Source: Siphonodentalium dalli
Lineage: Eukaryota > Mollusca > Scaphopoda > Gadilida > Siphonodentaliidae
Length of the DNA stretch: 64,000 nt
Reading direction: 5' to 3'
Assembly: GCA_032622095.1 (NCBI GenBank)
Contig: CP136063.1
Span: 74,195,980 to 74,259,979, forward strand
This document shows, in pieces, positions 21,201 through 36,200 of the stretch. The notes under the pieces are model-generated. The model worked only from the letters and a program-made list of their open reading frames with translations. It did not search any database and was not told where the DNA came from. The translations under genes and the position numbers were made by a program. Each line of letters opens with the position of its first letter. Positions within the stretch are counted from its first letter, which is position 1.

Positions 21201-24200
21201 TTGCCAAGAATGCTGATACAATCTGATACAATATGAATATTTTGCGAACAGTAGCTGCTTATATCCAAGAATTCATGAGAATGGAAACAGAAACCATGAA
21301 AAGTAGATAAATTCATCTGATGTTGACCTATTTGAAAATATCCAAATCTGAATATATGCTGATTACATCCATCATTACATGTACATCGGAAATGTCCTGA
21401 TTGGGCGACTCGACTGGAGAAAAATCCCTACCTCAACAATAAGGCTGTCGGTATTGAGCAATACTTTAATTACTTCCCCTTGATATCGCCCCCTTATGGG
21501 GTTTGGATAAGAATTTTTCACTTGACTCCTGTATTGCTCATGTAATGCCATCATACTAAGTCAATTCTACCAAAATTCAGGTGCTCACGGAAATTAATTG
21601 AATGGACACCGCACAATGCAGTACCCAAAAACAGTAACGGCATATCATGCGTTGACATTACAGACATCTTCCATGTTAACAAGCTTAATAATTAGTGTAT
21701 ACTAAGTCCAAATATAAGAATAGGAGCTAATATTTGTGTGATTCGTTCTTATTAATATACATGTACGAAAACACTGGGTATACTTTTGTGAAACTGAGAA
21801 AATTTAGAATTGCTCGTCCTTGAATAACATCTAGTTCAAATTGTGTGCATCAGGGGATTATATGACAGTAATTGCTTTGTCGCAGACTACCAAACGAGAG
21901 CATTCAAATGTGCGCTCTATGTGTCTTCTGCGAAGAAGAATCGCATTGGCGGATTTCTACCAGACCTCTGCTTATTACATGCGATCTATAGCGACTAGAG
22001 ATAAATTATGTTCAGGTTCGTTTACAAAACAGAAACTGCTGTGGAGCTCAGGACAGCTCATAGGTCAACTCACTGACTCCACACTCAAGATTTGCGAAAG
22101 CGTGGCTGATTTTGATCGAGCTAGGATAGGAAGATAGCCTCATATAATGAGTTCAGTTGGTATACATGTGCATTTGAGTTCCACAGAGATAGTTTTCTGG
22201 ACATCGCATATACTACAAGTTCGTTCCGTGTATGATCCCCATCTTCCTGTGCAGAACTTATGCACTCATCAAGTTAATATTAGATACACCCATGTCATAT
22301 TTGTCACATGTGTTATCGAAGTTATTTCATGCTTGCATTATGCGGTCTCATCAAAATGTCATACAAGAAACATATTCACGACAAATTTTCTTTAAATGCC
22401 TGCATTTCTGTAATTGTATCGGTTATCGGCAATGTTCCGGATAAAATGGATAATAATTTCTCTCACCAATGCACAGTTCGACTTGGCTGTAGAGGCAATT
22501 CAACTCACCGACATGTTGAGGTACAAGTATTATTTCCAAATGTTTTATACAGGAACATTGGATATCCCACTACAATGAAATCAGGTCTGCAGAAAACACA
22601 GGTCGTTAAACGTTGAAATCTTATACCTTCCTGAGAAATAGTTGAAGTCAATTTCAGTTATGGACTCTTCAAATAGCTAACAATCCACAATCTTCTCTCA
22701 ATTCAAGCATAACATTGTTATCTATTACTTCCAACTTTCGCGCAGTATCTATATTCCAAGCTTGTAATTGGCCTACTTGTGGATTAGACTATTATGGTTG
22801 TACGGTTTGCCAGCAAATTCTATAAACTACATTTGTTCGATGGACAATTAAAGGATTTCGTTCGAGATTGCGAGGTTTCTGTGATTCGAAGATCTTTACT
22901 TTCTGTGAACTAACAGTTGATGTATAATGCTAATGAATGTCCCCATGTGGACGTTTTGCAAGAAATCTTAATAAACGTTCCATTAAATGATTAAACTGCC
23001 TAAATTTAGTGTGTCTGACATTTGCAGAATGAGGTTCCCAGAGGGTGAATTTAGTGATGCTATCCCACACAGTGGGCTAGCATCACCAAATTCACCTTCT
23101 GGAGACCTCATTTTGCTTAGGCCTCATCTTCTGGGAAGTATCTATAGTATCAAATTAACATTGTTTTTAGTTACATTTCACTTCTAGGAAGTTTCTATAT
23201 CCCCTAATTTGCAGAAGATAAAATTCATAATTGAGGTTCCCAATGGGTGAACATCAACTTCCAACTGGGGAACTTCAATCTTATCCTAGGTCTGCCATAG
23301 CAGTTGAGGGCCTTAACAGAATGATGTCCCCAGAGGTAAATGGCGGGGCTATGGGGAGTTAACACTTTTGTGTCTAATAAAATCATTGAAATATCAAATT
23401 CATTAAAACATCTACCTTGGAACCACCTGACTGATTAATCTGACATACATGTATTGTGTTTTGGGTCCATGGATAATTGGGCTTCACACATGTCTAAATG
23501 GTTTTAGAAAAAGGCGCTTGTGAGATTGAAAATTTCCAACAATTGAGAAAGTTTGAGGTGTCAGTTGTGAAATTCCAACCTAAGACTTGGGAGTCTGTAG
23601 CCCGGTCGGGAGGGGACTTGTTGAACTGGGGGGGGGGGGGGGGGGGGGGGGGGGTGATAAGTAACTAGTGTACATTTGGTAATTTCAAGGTGGATTTTCA
23701 CCAATCTATATATACGTGAAGTCTCTCTAGCACATATCCTGTTTAGAGCTATTTCTTTAAAAGTGATTATGAAAAGTTCTGACTGTTGTGGTCTCCAGAG
23801 TCCCAGTCTTATCAGTCTTTGCAGTCTGGTGAGCGACCCACAGCCATTGACTGTCTTGTTTGTATTTTATTATGCCTATTTCTGTCCAATGTTAATCTAG
23901 AACCCCAAGAAGCAAGTTTATTTGTAAAATTACATAGCGCATTATTTAATTTGCATTTTTCCGAGAATAGACAACAATTAGACACACATTACAGCATAAT
24001 ATGTTTTCCAAAGTACTTGGTGTCATAACTGATAAAAACAATGACAAGTCCTTCTTGCCACAGTTTACAAATAACCGAAAATGATGTAAGGGGCATGTGT
24101 AACAATTCAACACATTTCTATATTTCGGTCGCCATTTTGACAGCCATCTTGGGTTTTTTTTTATCAATCTTGTTCTTTCAAAAGGAAGCTTGGTGCAATT

Positions 24201-27200
24201 TTATCATTGCCGTTGAAATATTTCTCATTTTCTGTGTTAAATTTTCTTCCTCACTCAGTGGCCATTCTGCAATTTTGTGTGGCTGCCATGAAGATTATTT
24301 TACTTAATTTTCGTGGTATAATATTCTGTTGAATTCTCAGGTATAAGCAGCTATATGGTTCACCAAATTAAAAAATTATTTCATAAGTCCATGGATTTCC
24401 GCGAAAAAGTAGCACATATTCACATATATTTACTTCCCCCCCCCCCCAACACATGAGTGATATCAATAAAAATTGGACAGATTTTGGTGATTTCTCCATT
24501 TTAGCAGCCATCTTGGCCAGCATCTTAAATGAAAATGCACTATTTTCAGTTTAACTATATGGCAATTCACATATTTAAAACATTTTTACATTATCTTTAT
24601 CAAGTTCACTTATTTTCTGTTCAACTCTTGGCTAGAATCACATAATTGAATTTTGGTTAACTTTCATATCACATTTTTGAATTCACATTTTAAAGATAGC
24701 TGGAAGGAATGAGATCCGAAATATGACATATTACTCTATGTTGTAGAAATGGCTGGATACTAGAATTTAGTAAAATTTAGGTCTTTATTCATTACAAATT
24801 TCAAACGTCAGTTAATGATTCAAGAGGAAAGTGTGAAAAATCATCAATTTTCCTAATTTTGGTCGCCATTTTGGCGGCCATCTTGGTTTATGGTGGCCAC
24901 TTTTTCTGTCAAATGGAAGTATGGTGTATTAGTTTCACGTCAGTGGTGAGATAATCAAATTTCTATAATAAATTCACAAGTAGATATTAATCAAACTGAT
25001 TCAGTGCATACTGTGAAATTGTGTATGGCGGCCATCTTGATGACATCATAAATCCACCCAGTCGCGACCCCAAGGTGTCTAACATTTGTTTTCTGGTGTC
25101 TGAGATATCAAGCAACGTCATTGGCATAGTCGCTATATTTCTTCACAAAGTGCACACGGGAGTACATAAGAGCCTCTACTAAAATGTCCGGCATATAGTC
25201 AGTTTAGAAATTATCTGAAGTTCGCATATTTCTATTGATTATGGTACCCACTACCTAGGTTTTTAGCTCAACTTTACTTTGTAAACTTTGAGCTATTGCC
25301 ATGGCTTGGTATCCGTCGTGCGTGTGTGTGTGCGTGATTCGTCAACAATTTCCTTTAGCATGGGCTACAGTTCGTACCTTTGGTCCGATTATTATGAAAT
25401 TTGTCATGGATGTTGACATTGACATGTAGATGGGAACGAGTTATTTTGGGGTCATTTGGAAAAAAAACATGGCCGCCAGTGGCCATCTTGGATTTTACTC
25501 TTTGTATGACTAAATTCTTTAGCACGGGCTACAGGTCGTACTTTTAGTCTGATCATCATAAAATTTGTCAAGAATGTTAATAATGACATGTAGATGGGAA
25601 CGAGTCATTTTGGGATCATTCTGCCCAAAAACATGGCCGCCAGCAGCCATCTTGGATTTTAGTCTGATCATCATAAAATTTGTCATGGCTGTTGAAATTG
25701 GAATGTAGATGGGAACGAGTCATTTTGGGGTCATTCGGACAAAAAACATGGCCGCCAGTGGCCAAAACATGGCCGCCAGTGGCCATCTTGGATTTCAAAA
25801 TTTAATCCATTAGCTCGGGCCACAGGTCGTACTGTTCGTCTGATCATCATGAAATTTGTCATGGATGATAATATTGACATATAGATGGGAACGAGTAATT
25901 TTGGGGTGATTCCGATTCGGCCAATAAACATGGCCGCCAGCAGCCATCTTGGATTTTACTCTTTGTATGACTAAATTGTTTAGCACGGGCTGCAGGTCGT
26001 ACCTTTAGTCTGATCATCATAAAATTTGTCATGGATATTAACAATGACATGTAGATGGGAACGAGTAATTTTGGGGTCATTTGGCCAAAAAACATGGTCG
26101 CCAGCAGCCATCTTGGATTTTACTCTTTGTATGACTACATCCTTTAGCACGAGCTACAGGTCCTACTTTTACTCTGATCATCATAAAATTTGTCAAGAAT
26201 GTTAATAATGACATGTAGATGGGAACGAGTCATTTTGGGGTCATTCGGCCAAAAAACATGGCCGCCAGCAGCCATCTTGTATTTTACTCTTTGTATGACT
26301 AAATCCTTTAGCACGGGCTACAGGTCGTACCTTTAGTCTGGCTGTTGAAATTGGAATGTAGATGGGAACGAGTCATTTTGGGGTCAATCGGACAAAAAAC
26401 ATGGCCGCCAGTGGCCATCTTGGATTTCAAAATTTAATCCATCAGCATTCAGCACGGGCCACAGGTCGTACTGTTCGTCTGATCATCATGAAATTTGTCA
26501 TGGATGATAATATTGACATATAGACGGGAACAAGTAATTTTGGGGTCAATCGTCCAAAAAACATGGCCACCAGCAGCCATCTTGGATTTTACTCTTTGTA
26601 TGACTAAATTCTTTAGCACGGGCTGCAGGTCGTACCTTTTTAGCTCAACTTTACTTTGTAAAGTTTGAGCTATTGCCATGGCTTTGTCGTCCGTCATCCA
26701 TGTGTGCGTGTGTACGTGTGTACGTAAGGCGTCAACAATGCAGGCTACAGGTCGTACCTTTCGTCGGATCATTATGAAATTTGTCATAGCTGTTGACATC
26801 AACATTTAGACCAGAATAATTAATTTTGGGGTCATTCGGAAAAAAAACATGGCCGCCAGTGGCCATATTGGATTTCAAAATTCAATCCATTAGCACGGGC
26901 TACAGGCCGTACTGTTTGTCTGATCTTCATGAAATTTGTCATGGATGTTAATATTGACATGTAGATGGGAACGAGTAATTTTGGGGTCATTCGGCCCAAA
27001 AACATGGCCGCCAGCAGCCATCTTGGATTTTACTCTTTGTATGACTAAATCCTTTAGCACGGGCTACAGGTCGTACCTTTAGTCTGATCATCATAAAATT
27101 TGTCATGGCTGTTGAAATTGGAATGTAGATGGGAACGAGTCATTTTGGGGTCATTCGGACAAAAAACATGGCCGCCAGTGGCCAAAACATGGCCGCCAGT

Positions 27201-30200
27201 GGCCATCTTGGATTTCAAAATTTAATCCATTAGCTCGGGCCACAGGTCGTACTGTTCGTCTGATCATCATGAAATTTGTCATGGATGATAATATTGACAT
27301 ATAGATGGGAACGAGTAATTTTGGGGTGATTCCGATTCGGCCAATAAACATGGCCGCCAGCAGCCATCTTGGATTTTACTCTTTGTATGACTAAATTGTT
27401 TAGCACGGGCTGCAGGTCGTACCTTTAGTCTGATCATCATAAAATTTGTCATGGATATTAACAATGACATGTAGATGGGAACGAGTAATTTTGGGGTCAT
27501 TTGGCCAAAAAACATGGTCGCCAGCAGCCATCTTGGATTTTACTCTTTGTATGACTACATCCTTTAGCACGAGCTACAGGTCCTACTTTTACTCTGATCA
27601 TCATAAAATTTGTCAAGAATGTTAATAATGACATGTAGATGGGAACGAGTCATTTTGGGGTCATTCGGCCAAAAAACATGGCCGCCAGCAGCCATCTTGT
27701 ATTTTACTCTTTGTATGACTAAATCCTTTAGCACGGGCTACAGGTCGTACCTTTAGTCTGGCTGTTGAAATTGGAATGTAGATGGGAACGAGTCATTTTG
27801 GGGTCAATCGGACAAAAAACATGGCCGCCAGTGGCCATCTTGGATTTCAAAATTTAATCCATCAGCATTCAGCACGGGCCACAGGTCGTACTGTTCGTCT
27901 GATCATCATGAAATTTGTCATGGATGATAATATTGACATATAGACGGGAACAAGTAATTTTGGGGTCAATCGTCCAAAAAACATGGCCACCAGCAGCCAT
28001 CTTGGATTTTACTCTTTGTATGACTAAATTCTTTAGCACGGGCTGCAGGTCGTACCTTTTTAGCTCAACTTTACTTTGTAAAGTTTGAGCTATTGCCATG
28101 GCTTTGTCGTCCGTCATCCATGTGTGCGTGTGTACGTAAGGCGTCAACAATGCAGGCTACAGGTCGTACCTTTCGTCGGATCATTATGAAATTTGTCATA
28201 GCTGTTGACATCAACATTTAGACCAGAATAATTAATTTTGGGGTCATTCGGAAAAAAAACATGGCCGCCAGTGGCCATATTGGATTTCAAAATTCAATCC
28301 ATTAGCACGGGCTACAGGCCGTACTGTTTGTCTGATCTTCATGAAATTTGTCATGGATGTTAATATTGACATGTAGATGGGAACGAGTAATTTTGGGGTC
28401 ATTTGGCCCAAAAACATGGCCGCCAGCAGCCATCTTGGATTTTACTCTTTGTATGACTAAATTCTTTAGCACGGGCTACAGGTCGTACTTTTAGTCTGAT
28501 CATCATAAATTTTGTCAAGAATGTTAATAATGACATGTAGATGGGAACGAGTCATTTTGGGGTCATTCGGCCAAAAAACATGGCCGCCAGCAGCCATCTT
28601 GTATTTTACTCTTTGTATGACTAAATCCTTTAGCACGGGCTACAGGTCGTACCTTTAGTCTGATCATCATAACATTTGTCATGGCTGTTGAAATTGGAAT
28701 GTAGATGGGAACGAGTCATTTTGGGGTCATTCGGACAAAAAACATGGCCGCCAGCAGCCATCTTGGATTTCAAAATTTAATCCATTAGCACGGGCCACAT
28801 GTCGTACTGTTCTTCTGATCATCATGAAATTTGTCATGGATGATAATATTGACATGTAGATGGGAACGAGTAATTTTGGGGTCATTCGGCCAAAAAACAT
28901 GGCCGCCAGCAGCCATCTTTGATTTTACTCTTTGTATGACTAAATTCTTTAGCACGGGCTGCAGGTCGTACCTTTAGTCTGATCATCATAAAATGTGTCA
29001 TGGATGTTAACAATGACATGTAGATGGGAACGAGTAATTTTGGGGTCATTCGGCCAAAAAACCTGGACGCCAGCAGCCATCTTTGATTTTACTCTTTGTA
29101 TGACTAAATCCTTTAGCACGGGCTACAGGTTGTACCTTTAGTCTGATCATCATGAAATGTGTCATGAATGTTAATAATGACATGTAGATGGGAACGAGTC
29201 ATTTTGTGGTCATTCGGCCGAAAAACATGGCCGCCAGCAGCCATCTTGGATTTTACTCTTTGTATGACTAAATCCTTTAGCATGGGCTACAGGTCGTACC
29301 TTTTGTCTGATCATCATAAAATTTGTCATGGTTGTTGAAATTGGAATGTAGATGGGAACGAGTCATTTTGGGGTCATTCAGACAAAAAACATGGCCGCCA
29401 GCGGCCATCTTGGATTTAAAAATTTAATCCATTAGCACGGGCCACAGGTCGTACTGTTTGTCTGATCATGAAATTTGTCATGGATGATAATATTGACATG
29501 TAGATGGGAACGAGTAATTTTGGGGTCATTCGGCCAAAAAACATGGCCGCCAGCAGCCATCTTGGATTTTACTGTCCATCAGCATTCAGCACGGGTCACA
29601 GGTCGTACTGTTCGTCTGATCATCATGAAATTTGTCATGGATGATAATATTGACATATAGACGGGAACAAGTAATTTTGGGGTCAATCGTCCAAAAAACA
29701 TGGCCACCAGCAGCCATCTTGGATTTTACTCTTTGTATGACTAAATTCTTTAGCACGGGCTGCAGGTCGTACCTTTTTAGCTCAACTTTACTTTGTAAAG
29801 TTTGAGCTATTGCCATGGCTTTGTCGTCCGTCATCCATGTGTGCGTGTGTACGTGTGTACGTAAGGCGTCAACAATGCAGGCTACAGGTCGTACCTTTCG
29901 TCGGATCATTATGAAATTTGTCATAGCTGTTGACATCAACATTTAGACCAGAATAATTAATTTTGGGGTCATTCGGAAAAAAAACATGGCCGCCAGTGGC
30001 CATATTGGATTTCAAAATTCAATCCATTAGCACGGGCTACAGGCCGTACTGTTTGTCTGATCTTCATGAAATTTGTCATGGATGTTAATATTGACATGTA
30101 GATGGGAACGAGTAATTTTGGGGTCATTCGGCCCAAAAACATGGCCGCCAGCAGCCATCTTGGATTTTACTCTTTGTATGACTAAATTCTTTAGCACGGG

Positions 30201-33200
30201 CTACAGGTCGTACTTTTAGTCTGATCATCATAAATTTTGTCAAGAATGTTAATAATGACATGTAGATGGGAACGAGTCATTTTGGGGTCATTCGGCCAAA
30301 AAACATGGCCGCCAGCAGCCATCTTGTATTTTACTCTTTGTATGACTAAATCCTTTAGCACGGGCTACAGGTCGTACCTTTAGTCTGATCATCATAACAT
30401 TTGTCATGGCTGTTGAAATTGGAATGTAGATGGGAACGAGTCATTTTGGGGTCATTCGGACAAAAAACATGGCCGCCAGCAGCCATCTTGGATTTCAAAA
30501 TTTAATCCATTAGCACGGGCCACAGGTCGTACTGTTCTTCTGATCATCATGAAATTTGTCATGGATGATAATATTGACATGTAGATGGGAACGAGTAATT
30601 TTGGGGTCATTCGGCCAAAAAACATGGCCGCCAGCAGCCATCTTTGATTTTACTCTTTGTATGACTAAATTCTTTAGCACGGGCTGCAGGTCGTACCTTT
30701 AGTCTGATCATCATAAAATGTGTCATGGATGTTAACAATGACATGTAGATGGGAACGAGTAATTTTGGGGTCATTCGGCCAAAAAACCTGGACGCCAGCA
30801 GCCATCTTTGATTTTACTCTTTGTATGACTAAATCCTTTAGCACGGGCTACAGGTTGTACCTTTAGTCTGATCATCATGAAATGTGTCATGAATGTTAAT
30901 AATGACATGTAGATGGGAACGAGTCATTTTGTGGTCATTCGGCCGAAAAACATGGCCGCCAGCAGCCATCTTGGATTTTACTCTTTGTATGACTAAATCC
31001 TTTAGCATGGGCTACAGGTCGTACCTTTTGTCTGATCATCATAAAATTTGTCATGGTTGTTGAAATTGGAATGTAGATGGGAACGAGTCATTTTGGGGTC
31101 ATTCAGACAAAAAACATGGCCGCCAGCGGCCATCTTGGATTTAAAAATTTAATCCATTAGCACGGGCCACAGGTCGTACTGTTTGTCTGATCATGAAATT
31201 TGTCATGGATGATAATATTGACATGTAGATGGGAACGAGTAATTTTGGGGTCATTCGGCCAAAAAACATGGCCGCCAGCAGCCATCTTGGATTTTACTCT
31301 TTGTATGACTAAATTCTTTAGCACGGGCTGCAGGTCGTACCTTTAGTCTGATCATCATAAATTGTGTCATGGATGTTAACAATGACATGTAGATGGGAAC
31401 GAGTAATTTTGGGGTCATTCGGCCAAAAAACCTGGTCGCCAGCAGCCATCTTGGATTTTACTCTTTGTATGACTAAATCCTTTAGCACGGGCTACAGGTT
31501 GTACCTTTAGTCTGATCATCATGAAATTTGTCAAGAATGTTAATAATGACATGTAGATGGGAACGAGTCATTTTGAGGTCATTCGGCCGAAAAACATGGC
31601 CGCCAGCAGCCATCTTGGATTTTACTCATTGTATGACTAAATCCTTTAGCATGGGCTACAGGTCGTACCTTTAGTCTGATCATCATAAAATTTGTCATGG
31701 TTGTTGAAATTGGAATGTAGAAGGGAACAAGTCATTTTGGGGTCATTCGGACAAAAAACATGGCCGCCAGTGGCCATCTTGGATTTAAAAATTTAATCCA
31801 TTAGCACGGGCCACAGGTCGTACTGTTCGTCTGATGATCATGAAATTTGTCATGGATGATAATATTGACATGTAGATGGGAACGAGTAATTTTGGGGTCA
31901 TTTGGCCCAAAAACATGGCCGCCAGCAGCCATCTTGGATTTTACTCTTTGTATGACTAAATTCTTTAGCACGGGCTACATGTCATACCTTTAGTCTGATC
32001 ATCATAAAATTTGTCATGAATGTTAATAATGACATGTAGATGGGAACGAGTCATTTTGGGATCATTCGGCCAAAAAACATGGCTGCCAGCAGCCATTTTG
32101 GATTTTACTCTTTGTATGACTAAATTCTTTAGCATGGGCTACAGGTCGTACCTTTAGTCTGATCGTCATAAAATTTGTCATGGATGTTAACAATGACATG
32201 TAGATGGGAACAACTCATTTTGGGGTCATTCGGCCGAAAACAAGGCCGCCAGCAGCCATCTTGGATTTTACTTTTCTCTTCATGTCTATAAACATGTATT
32301 AGATATTCAACTTTCCACATTCCTAATGGCTCCATTGACTGTAATACATTAAATTATATCCTTTCCAAGTTGAGCTACAGTGTCATTGACACTTTCATTT
32401 CTGATCATCATAAAATTTGTCATGAATGTTAATAATGACATGTAGATGGGAACGAGTCATTTTGGGGTCATTCGGCCAAAAAACATGGCTGCCAGCAGCC
32501 ATCTTTGATTTTACACTTTGTATGACTAAATCCTTTAGCACGGGCTACAGGTTGTACCTTTAGTCTGATTATCATAAAATTTGTCATGGCTATTGAAATT
32601 GGAATGTAAATGAGAACGAGTCATTTTGGGGTCATTTGGACAAAAAACATGGCCGCCAGCGGCCATCTTGGATTTCAAAATTTAATCCATTAGCACGGGC
32701 CACAGGTCGTACTGTTCGTCTGATCATCATGAAATTTGTCATGGATGTTAATATTGACATGTAGATGGGAACGAATAATTTTGGGGTCATTTGGACAAAA
32801 AACGTGGCCGCCTGCAACCATCTTGGATTTTACTCTTTGTATGACTAAATTCTTTAGCATGGGCTACAGGTCGTACCTTTAGTCTGATCGTCATAAATTT
32901 GTCATGGATGTTAACGATGACATGTAGATGGGAACGACTCATTTTGGAGTCATTCGACCGAAAACATGGCTGCCAGCGGCCATCTTGGATTTTACTCTTT
33001 GTATGACTAAATTCTTTAGCATGGGTTACAGGTCGTACCTTTAGACTGATCGTCATAAAATTTGTCATGGATGTTAACGATGACATGTAGATGGGAACGA
33101 CTCATTTTGGGGTCATTCGGCCGAAAACATGGCCGCCAGCAGCCATCTTGGATTTTACTTTTCTCTTCATGTCTATAAACTAGTATTAGACATTCAACTT

Positions 33201-36200
33201 TCCACATTCCTAATCGCTCCATTGACTGTAATACATTAAATTATTCCCTTTCCAAGTTGAGCTACAGTGTCATTGACATGTTACAGTAATGCCCTAAATA
33301 ATCGACTCCTTAACCACAGCAGAATTATGGGTAACTTTTCAGGATTTAGTCGGAAATATGGCTTGTTGCCATTCATCGGAAAGCTCTCACTGTAATGGTC
33401 TTATTATTCAGAGGTGGGAGTGTTTTCAACATTTTTGGTGAAAATACTTAATATTTAAATTATATCCAAGGATGATATTTACATTGTACACCACATTAAG
33501 TTATTAACCATATACATACACAATCCGTATATACATGTAAAGAATACTTGGCACAAGGGGTTCTGTATGTGGTGCTGTGTGGCATATAAAAAAATAAGTC
33601 TTTTCATATACAGTAGCAATTTTAACCCATGTTTTTAATGATTTCATATTGGTTTAAACATAGTTAATCTCAAATATGGCATCAAGTTACAAGTCATTTA
33701 CAAATTACTATATACATGTACTCCATCCCTGTGGGAAATCTCAATAAATAATCAATACATCTTTCACACAGGTTTTGAGAACTGGTATAGGAACAGAAAG
33801 CCGCCCTACTCATGGTCAAGTTGTCACTCTAAATGTTAAAGGTCAGCTCTCTGATGGGACTGTTATTGATGAGCAAGACAATCTGGATTTCTGTATTGGA
33901 GATGGAGATGTTATTCAGGGTATGTTCTCACTCGATGTTGATTTGGTTATTACCGTTTATTGTTGTTTTAGCTGCTAGGCCATATCACAGTGTTGTCCGT
34001 TTTTCGGGTGGAGGAAAAAAGTGTTAATTTCATCTAGAGATCACTCCGCTGCACGTAAAAACCACTGAACCCAAGAAATCAACTGATAAACTTGCCAGCA
34101 CTTATCCGTTTTTAACCAGCTTCGCCATCACTTGAGGGTTTATGTTTGCCATGCACATTACCAACTGAGCCACCCATGGTCGTTTGGAAATGATCAGATA
34201 ATAAGTTCAACAAAGGGAACTATCGCCAATGAGTATTTGTATAGAAAGGGCTAAATATGTACATAATGTATTAACATTTATTTGCTTCAGCTTTGGAGAT
34301 AGCAGTCTGCTTGATGGAGGTTGAGGAGGTGTGTGAATTGATAACAGATGCCAAATATGCTTACGGATCTCAGGGAAGGTGAGTTCTATAAATATATAAT
34401 GAAGCTTAACAGCAAGCCTCCAAATATGTTACCGGAAATTTGCAGAATGAGGTCCCCAGAGGGTGAATTTAGTGACTACCCCAAACATCCTCTGTGGACC
34501 TCATTCTGCAGGGCCTCATCTGCTATGAGTGACCTAAACTCAGATTTAAGTTTTCGGATGGTGAATATGGTGATGTGCATCCATTGGGCACCTCAATTAT
34601 GTCGTCTGCCTATTTGGGTATATAGAGAAACTAAACTAACAAAGAAAAAGATACGTTCTTAAAGAAACTAAACAACTTGTTAATTTAATTATAAAGATAC
34701 TTTCCAGAGAAGATGGGGCCTGAGTAGAATGAGGTCCCCAGAGGGTGAATTGTGTGATGTTAGCCCACTGTGTGGGGCCAGGGACTAATCCAGATTTTAA
34801 GTTTGGGCCCAATTAGGTCCTAGCACGATATGCCATAGGCATATCCCGATTGCCGCAGGCCAGAGATGGGGTGGGTTTGGAAGGATTTGTCCCACTCCCA
34901 ATGTCCGGGGGATCTCCCCCAGAAATTTTTTGAATATCAATGCTCTTACCATTGTATATTGTAGGCCTGTAACGATACGCTTGGTCACGATACGGTACGT
35001 ATCGCGATACAGGGCCAACGATACGATACATATCGCGATACGCCAAATTTGATCCCACAAGTAAATAGTTATTCAAGTTCAACACTCCAAATTTGCACAA
35101 CTCTCAGATGTTATCGTAGAAAATTGAACTATACTAATTTTAGTGAACAATATATCATTTCACAGTTGGCAGTCAGTTGCTGGAGTTTCTGACTGAAAAT
35201 GAGCTTTTCTGACAATATACTCAGATATAACTATTGACAAGTAGTGTAAGCACCCAGCGACAGTTCGCCATGCACCATTAAACTATATGCCTAATAATGG
35301 CACATGACGAAATGTCGCTGGGCAGCTGGGCTCTTATACACTACTTTTTATTATGCTCATAGTTATATCTGAGTATATTGTCAGAAAAGCTAATTTTCAA
35401 TCCGAAACTCATGCAACAGTGATTCAAGTCTTATTTTTTAAATTCATTTTATATTTTAATCAACAGTAATTCAACACAACAATGTGACATTTAATAGTCA
35501 CAACTCAGTCTTAGCCAATTTAGAATACACATCTTGGAGACGCAGCTGACCTGATGATTTGGGAACGCTAGATGGGTTCGCTGGGGCTGAGTTCGTCAAG
35601 TCTATAGTCTAGAATGATGTCGTTTCAAATGGTGCGACATGTTGGTCGTAACACCAGTCTTGTAACTTATGTAAGAGGTTGCCGTCGAACATAATTTGGA
35701 TATCGTTTTAGTTCTGTCTGTCTTAATGCATCCATCCTCTTCAACAGTGTACGTCCCAAAACCGAAATACTGCCAGACTTTCGACCTGTAGGCCGCTGGC
35801 GGATTGACAAGTTTTAAGCTTTGAGCAGACATCTTTCCACGGCCCACGTGTTGTTGTTTTGCCGCTGACGATATATCCAATATACTAGTATTTGATTGGT
35901 TGAAATCACAGCAGTTCATCAAATTAAACCAATCAGAGCATGGCTTACAGTCTGTGGCTAGGTTACGGAGGTCAGTCATTTCACTTCCTCCGTTTGTGTC
36001 AAAGGTCAAAGTGCGAGCTCACGGAAACAAACAAAATTTACAGATTTACTTCCGATAACACTTCGTAAGCATTCACAGCTTACAGAAACGAACGAGGGGA
36101 CCCGATTGACTTCGTATGGTAACTGCATGATAATAGCGGAACTGTATCGTAGTGTATCGAAATTACAGTCAAATGAATCGCGTATAGAATCGTGAATGAT

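Larger units (their letters stand above)
19854..25181. mobile_element. 5.3-kb foldback element with long subrepeated arms
   Basis: The left arm starts TAGTAGAGGCTCTTATG and the right arm ends with its complement at 25181. Matching inverted blocks include CCCGTGTGCA, TGTGAAGAAATATAG, GCTTGATATCTC, AAACAAATGTTAGACACC and GGGTCGCGACTGGGTGGAT, then AAGATGGCCGCC. Each arm is over 1 kb and built of ~700-bp subrepeats (TTGAAATCGGTGGCTAATAG occurs at ~20251 and ~20970). The interior (about 21300-24000) has no recognisable transposase. It lies wholly in FKBP8 intron 1. Confidence 0.75.

Noticed and set aside
21841-22616. Cluster of ~70-100-codon frames inside the foldback element, considered as a transposase
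   Set aside because: No catalytic triad, zinc finger or other transposase feature, and the frames overlap.
24041-24307. 88-codon hydrophobic frame resembling a membrane protein
   Set aside because: It lies in the arm of the foldback element and translates AT-rich repeat sequence; no conservation between arm subrepeats.
25616-33222. Many 60-118-codon minus-strand frames ([22 protein letters not shown])
   Set aside because: They repeat with the ~160-bp array unit and shift with its indels; satellite translations.
25250-33280. CRISPR-like regular array
   Set aside because: Units are contiguous with no unique spacers, and the sequence is animal nuclear DNA with introns.
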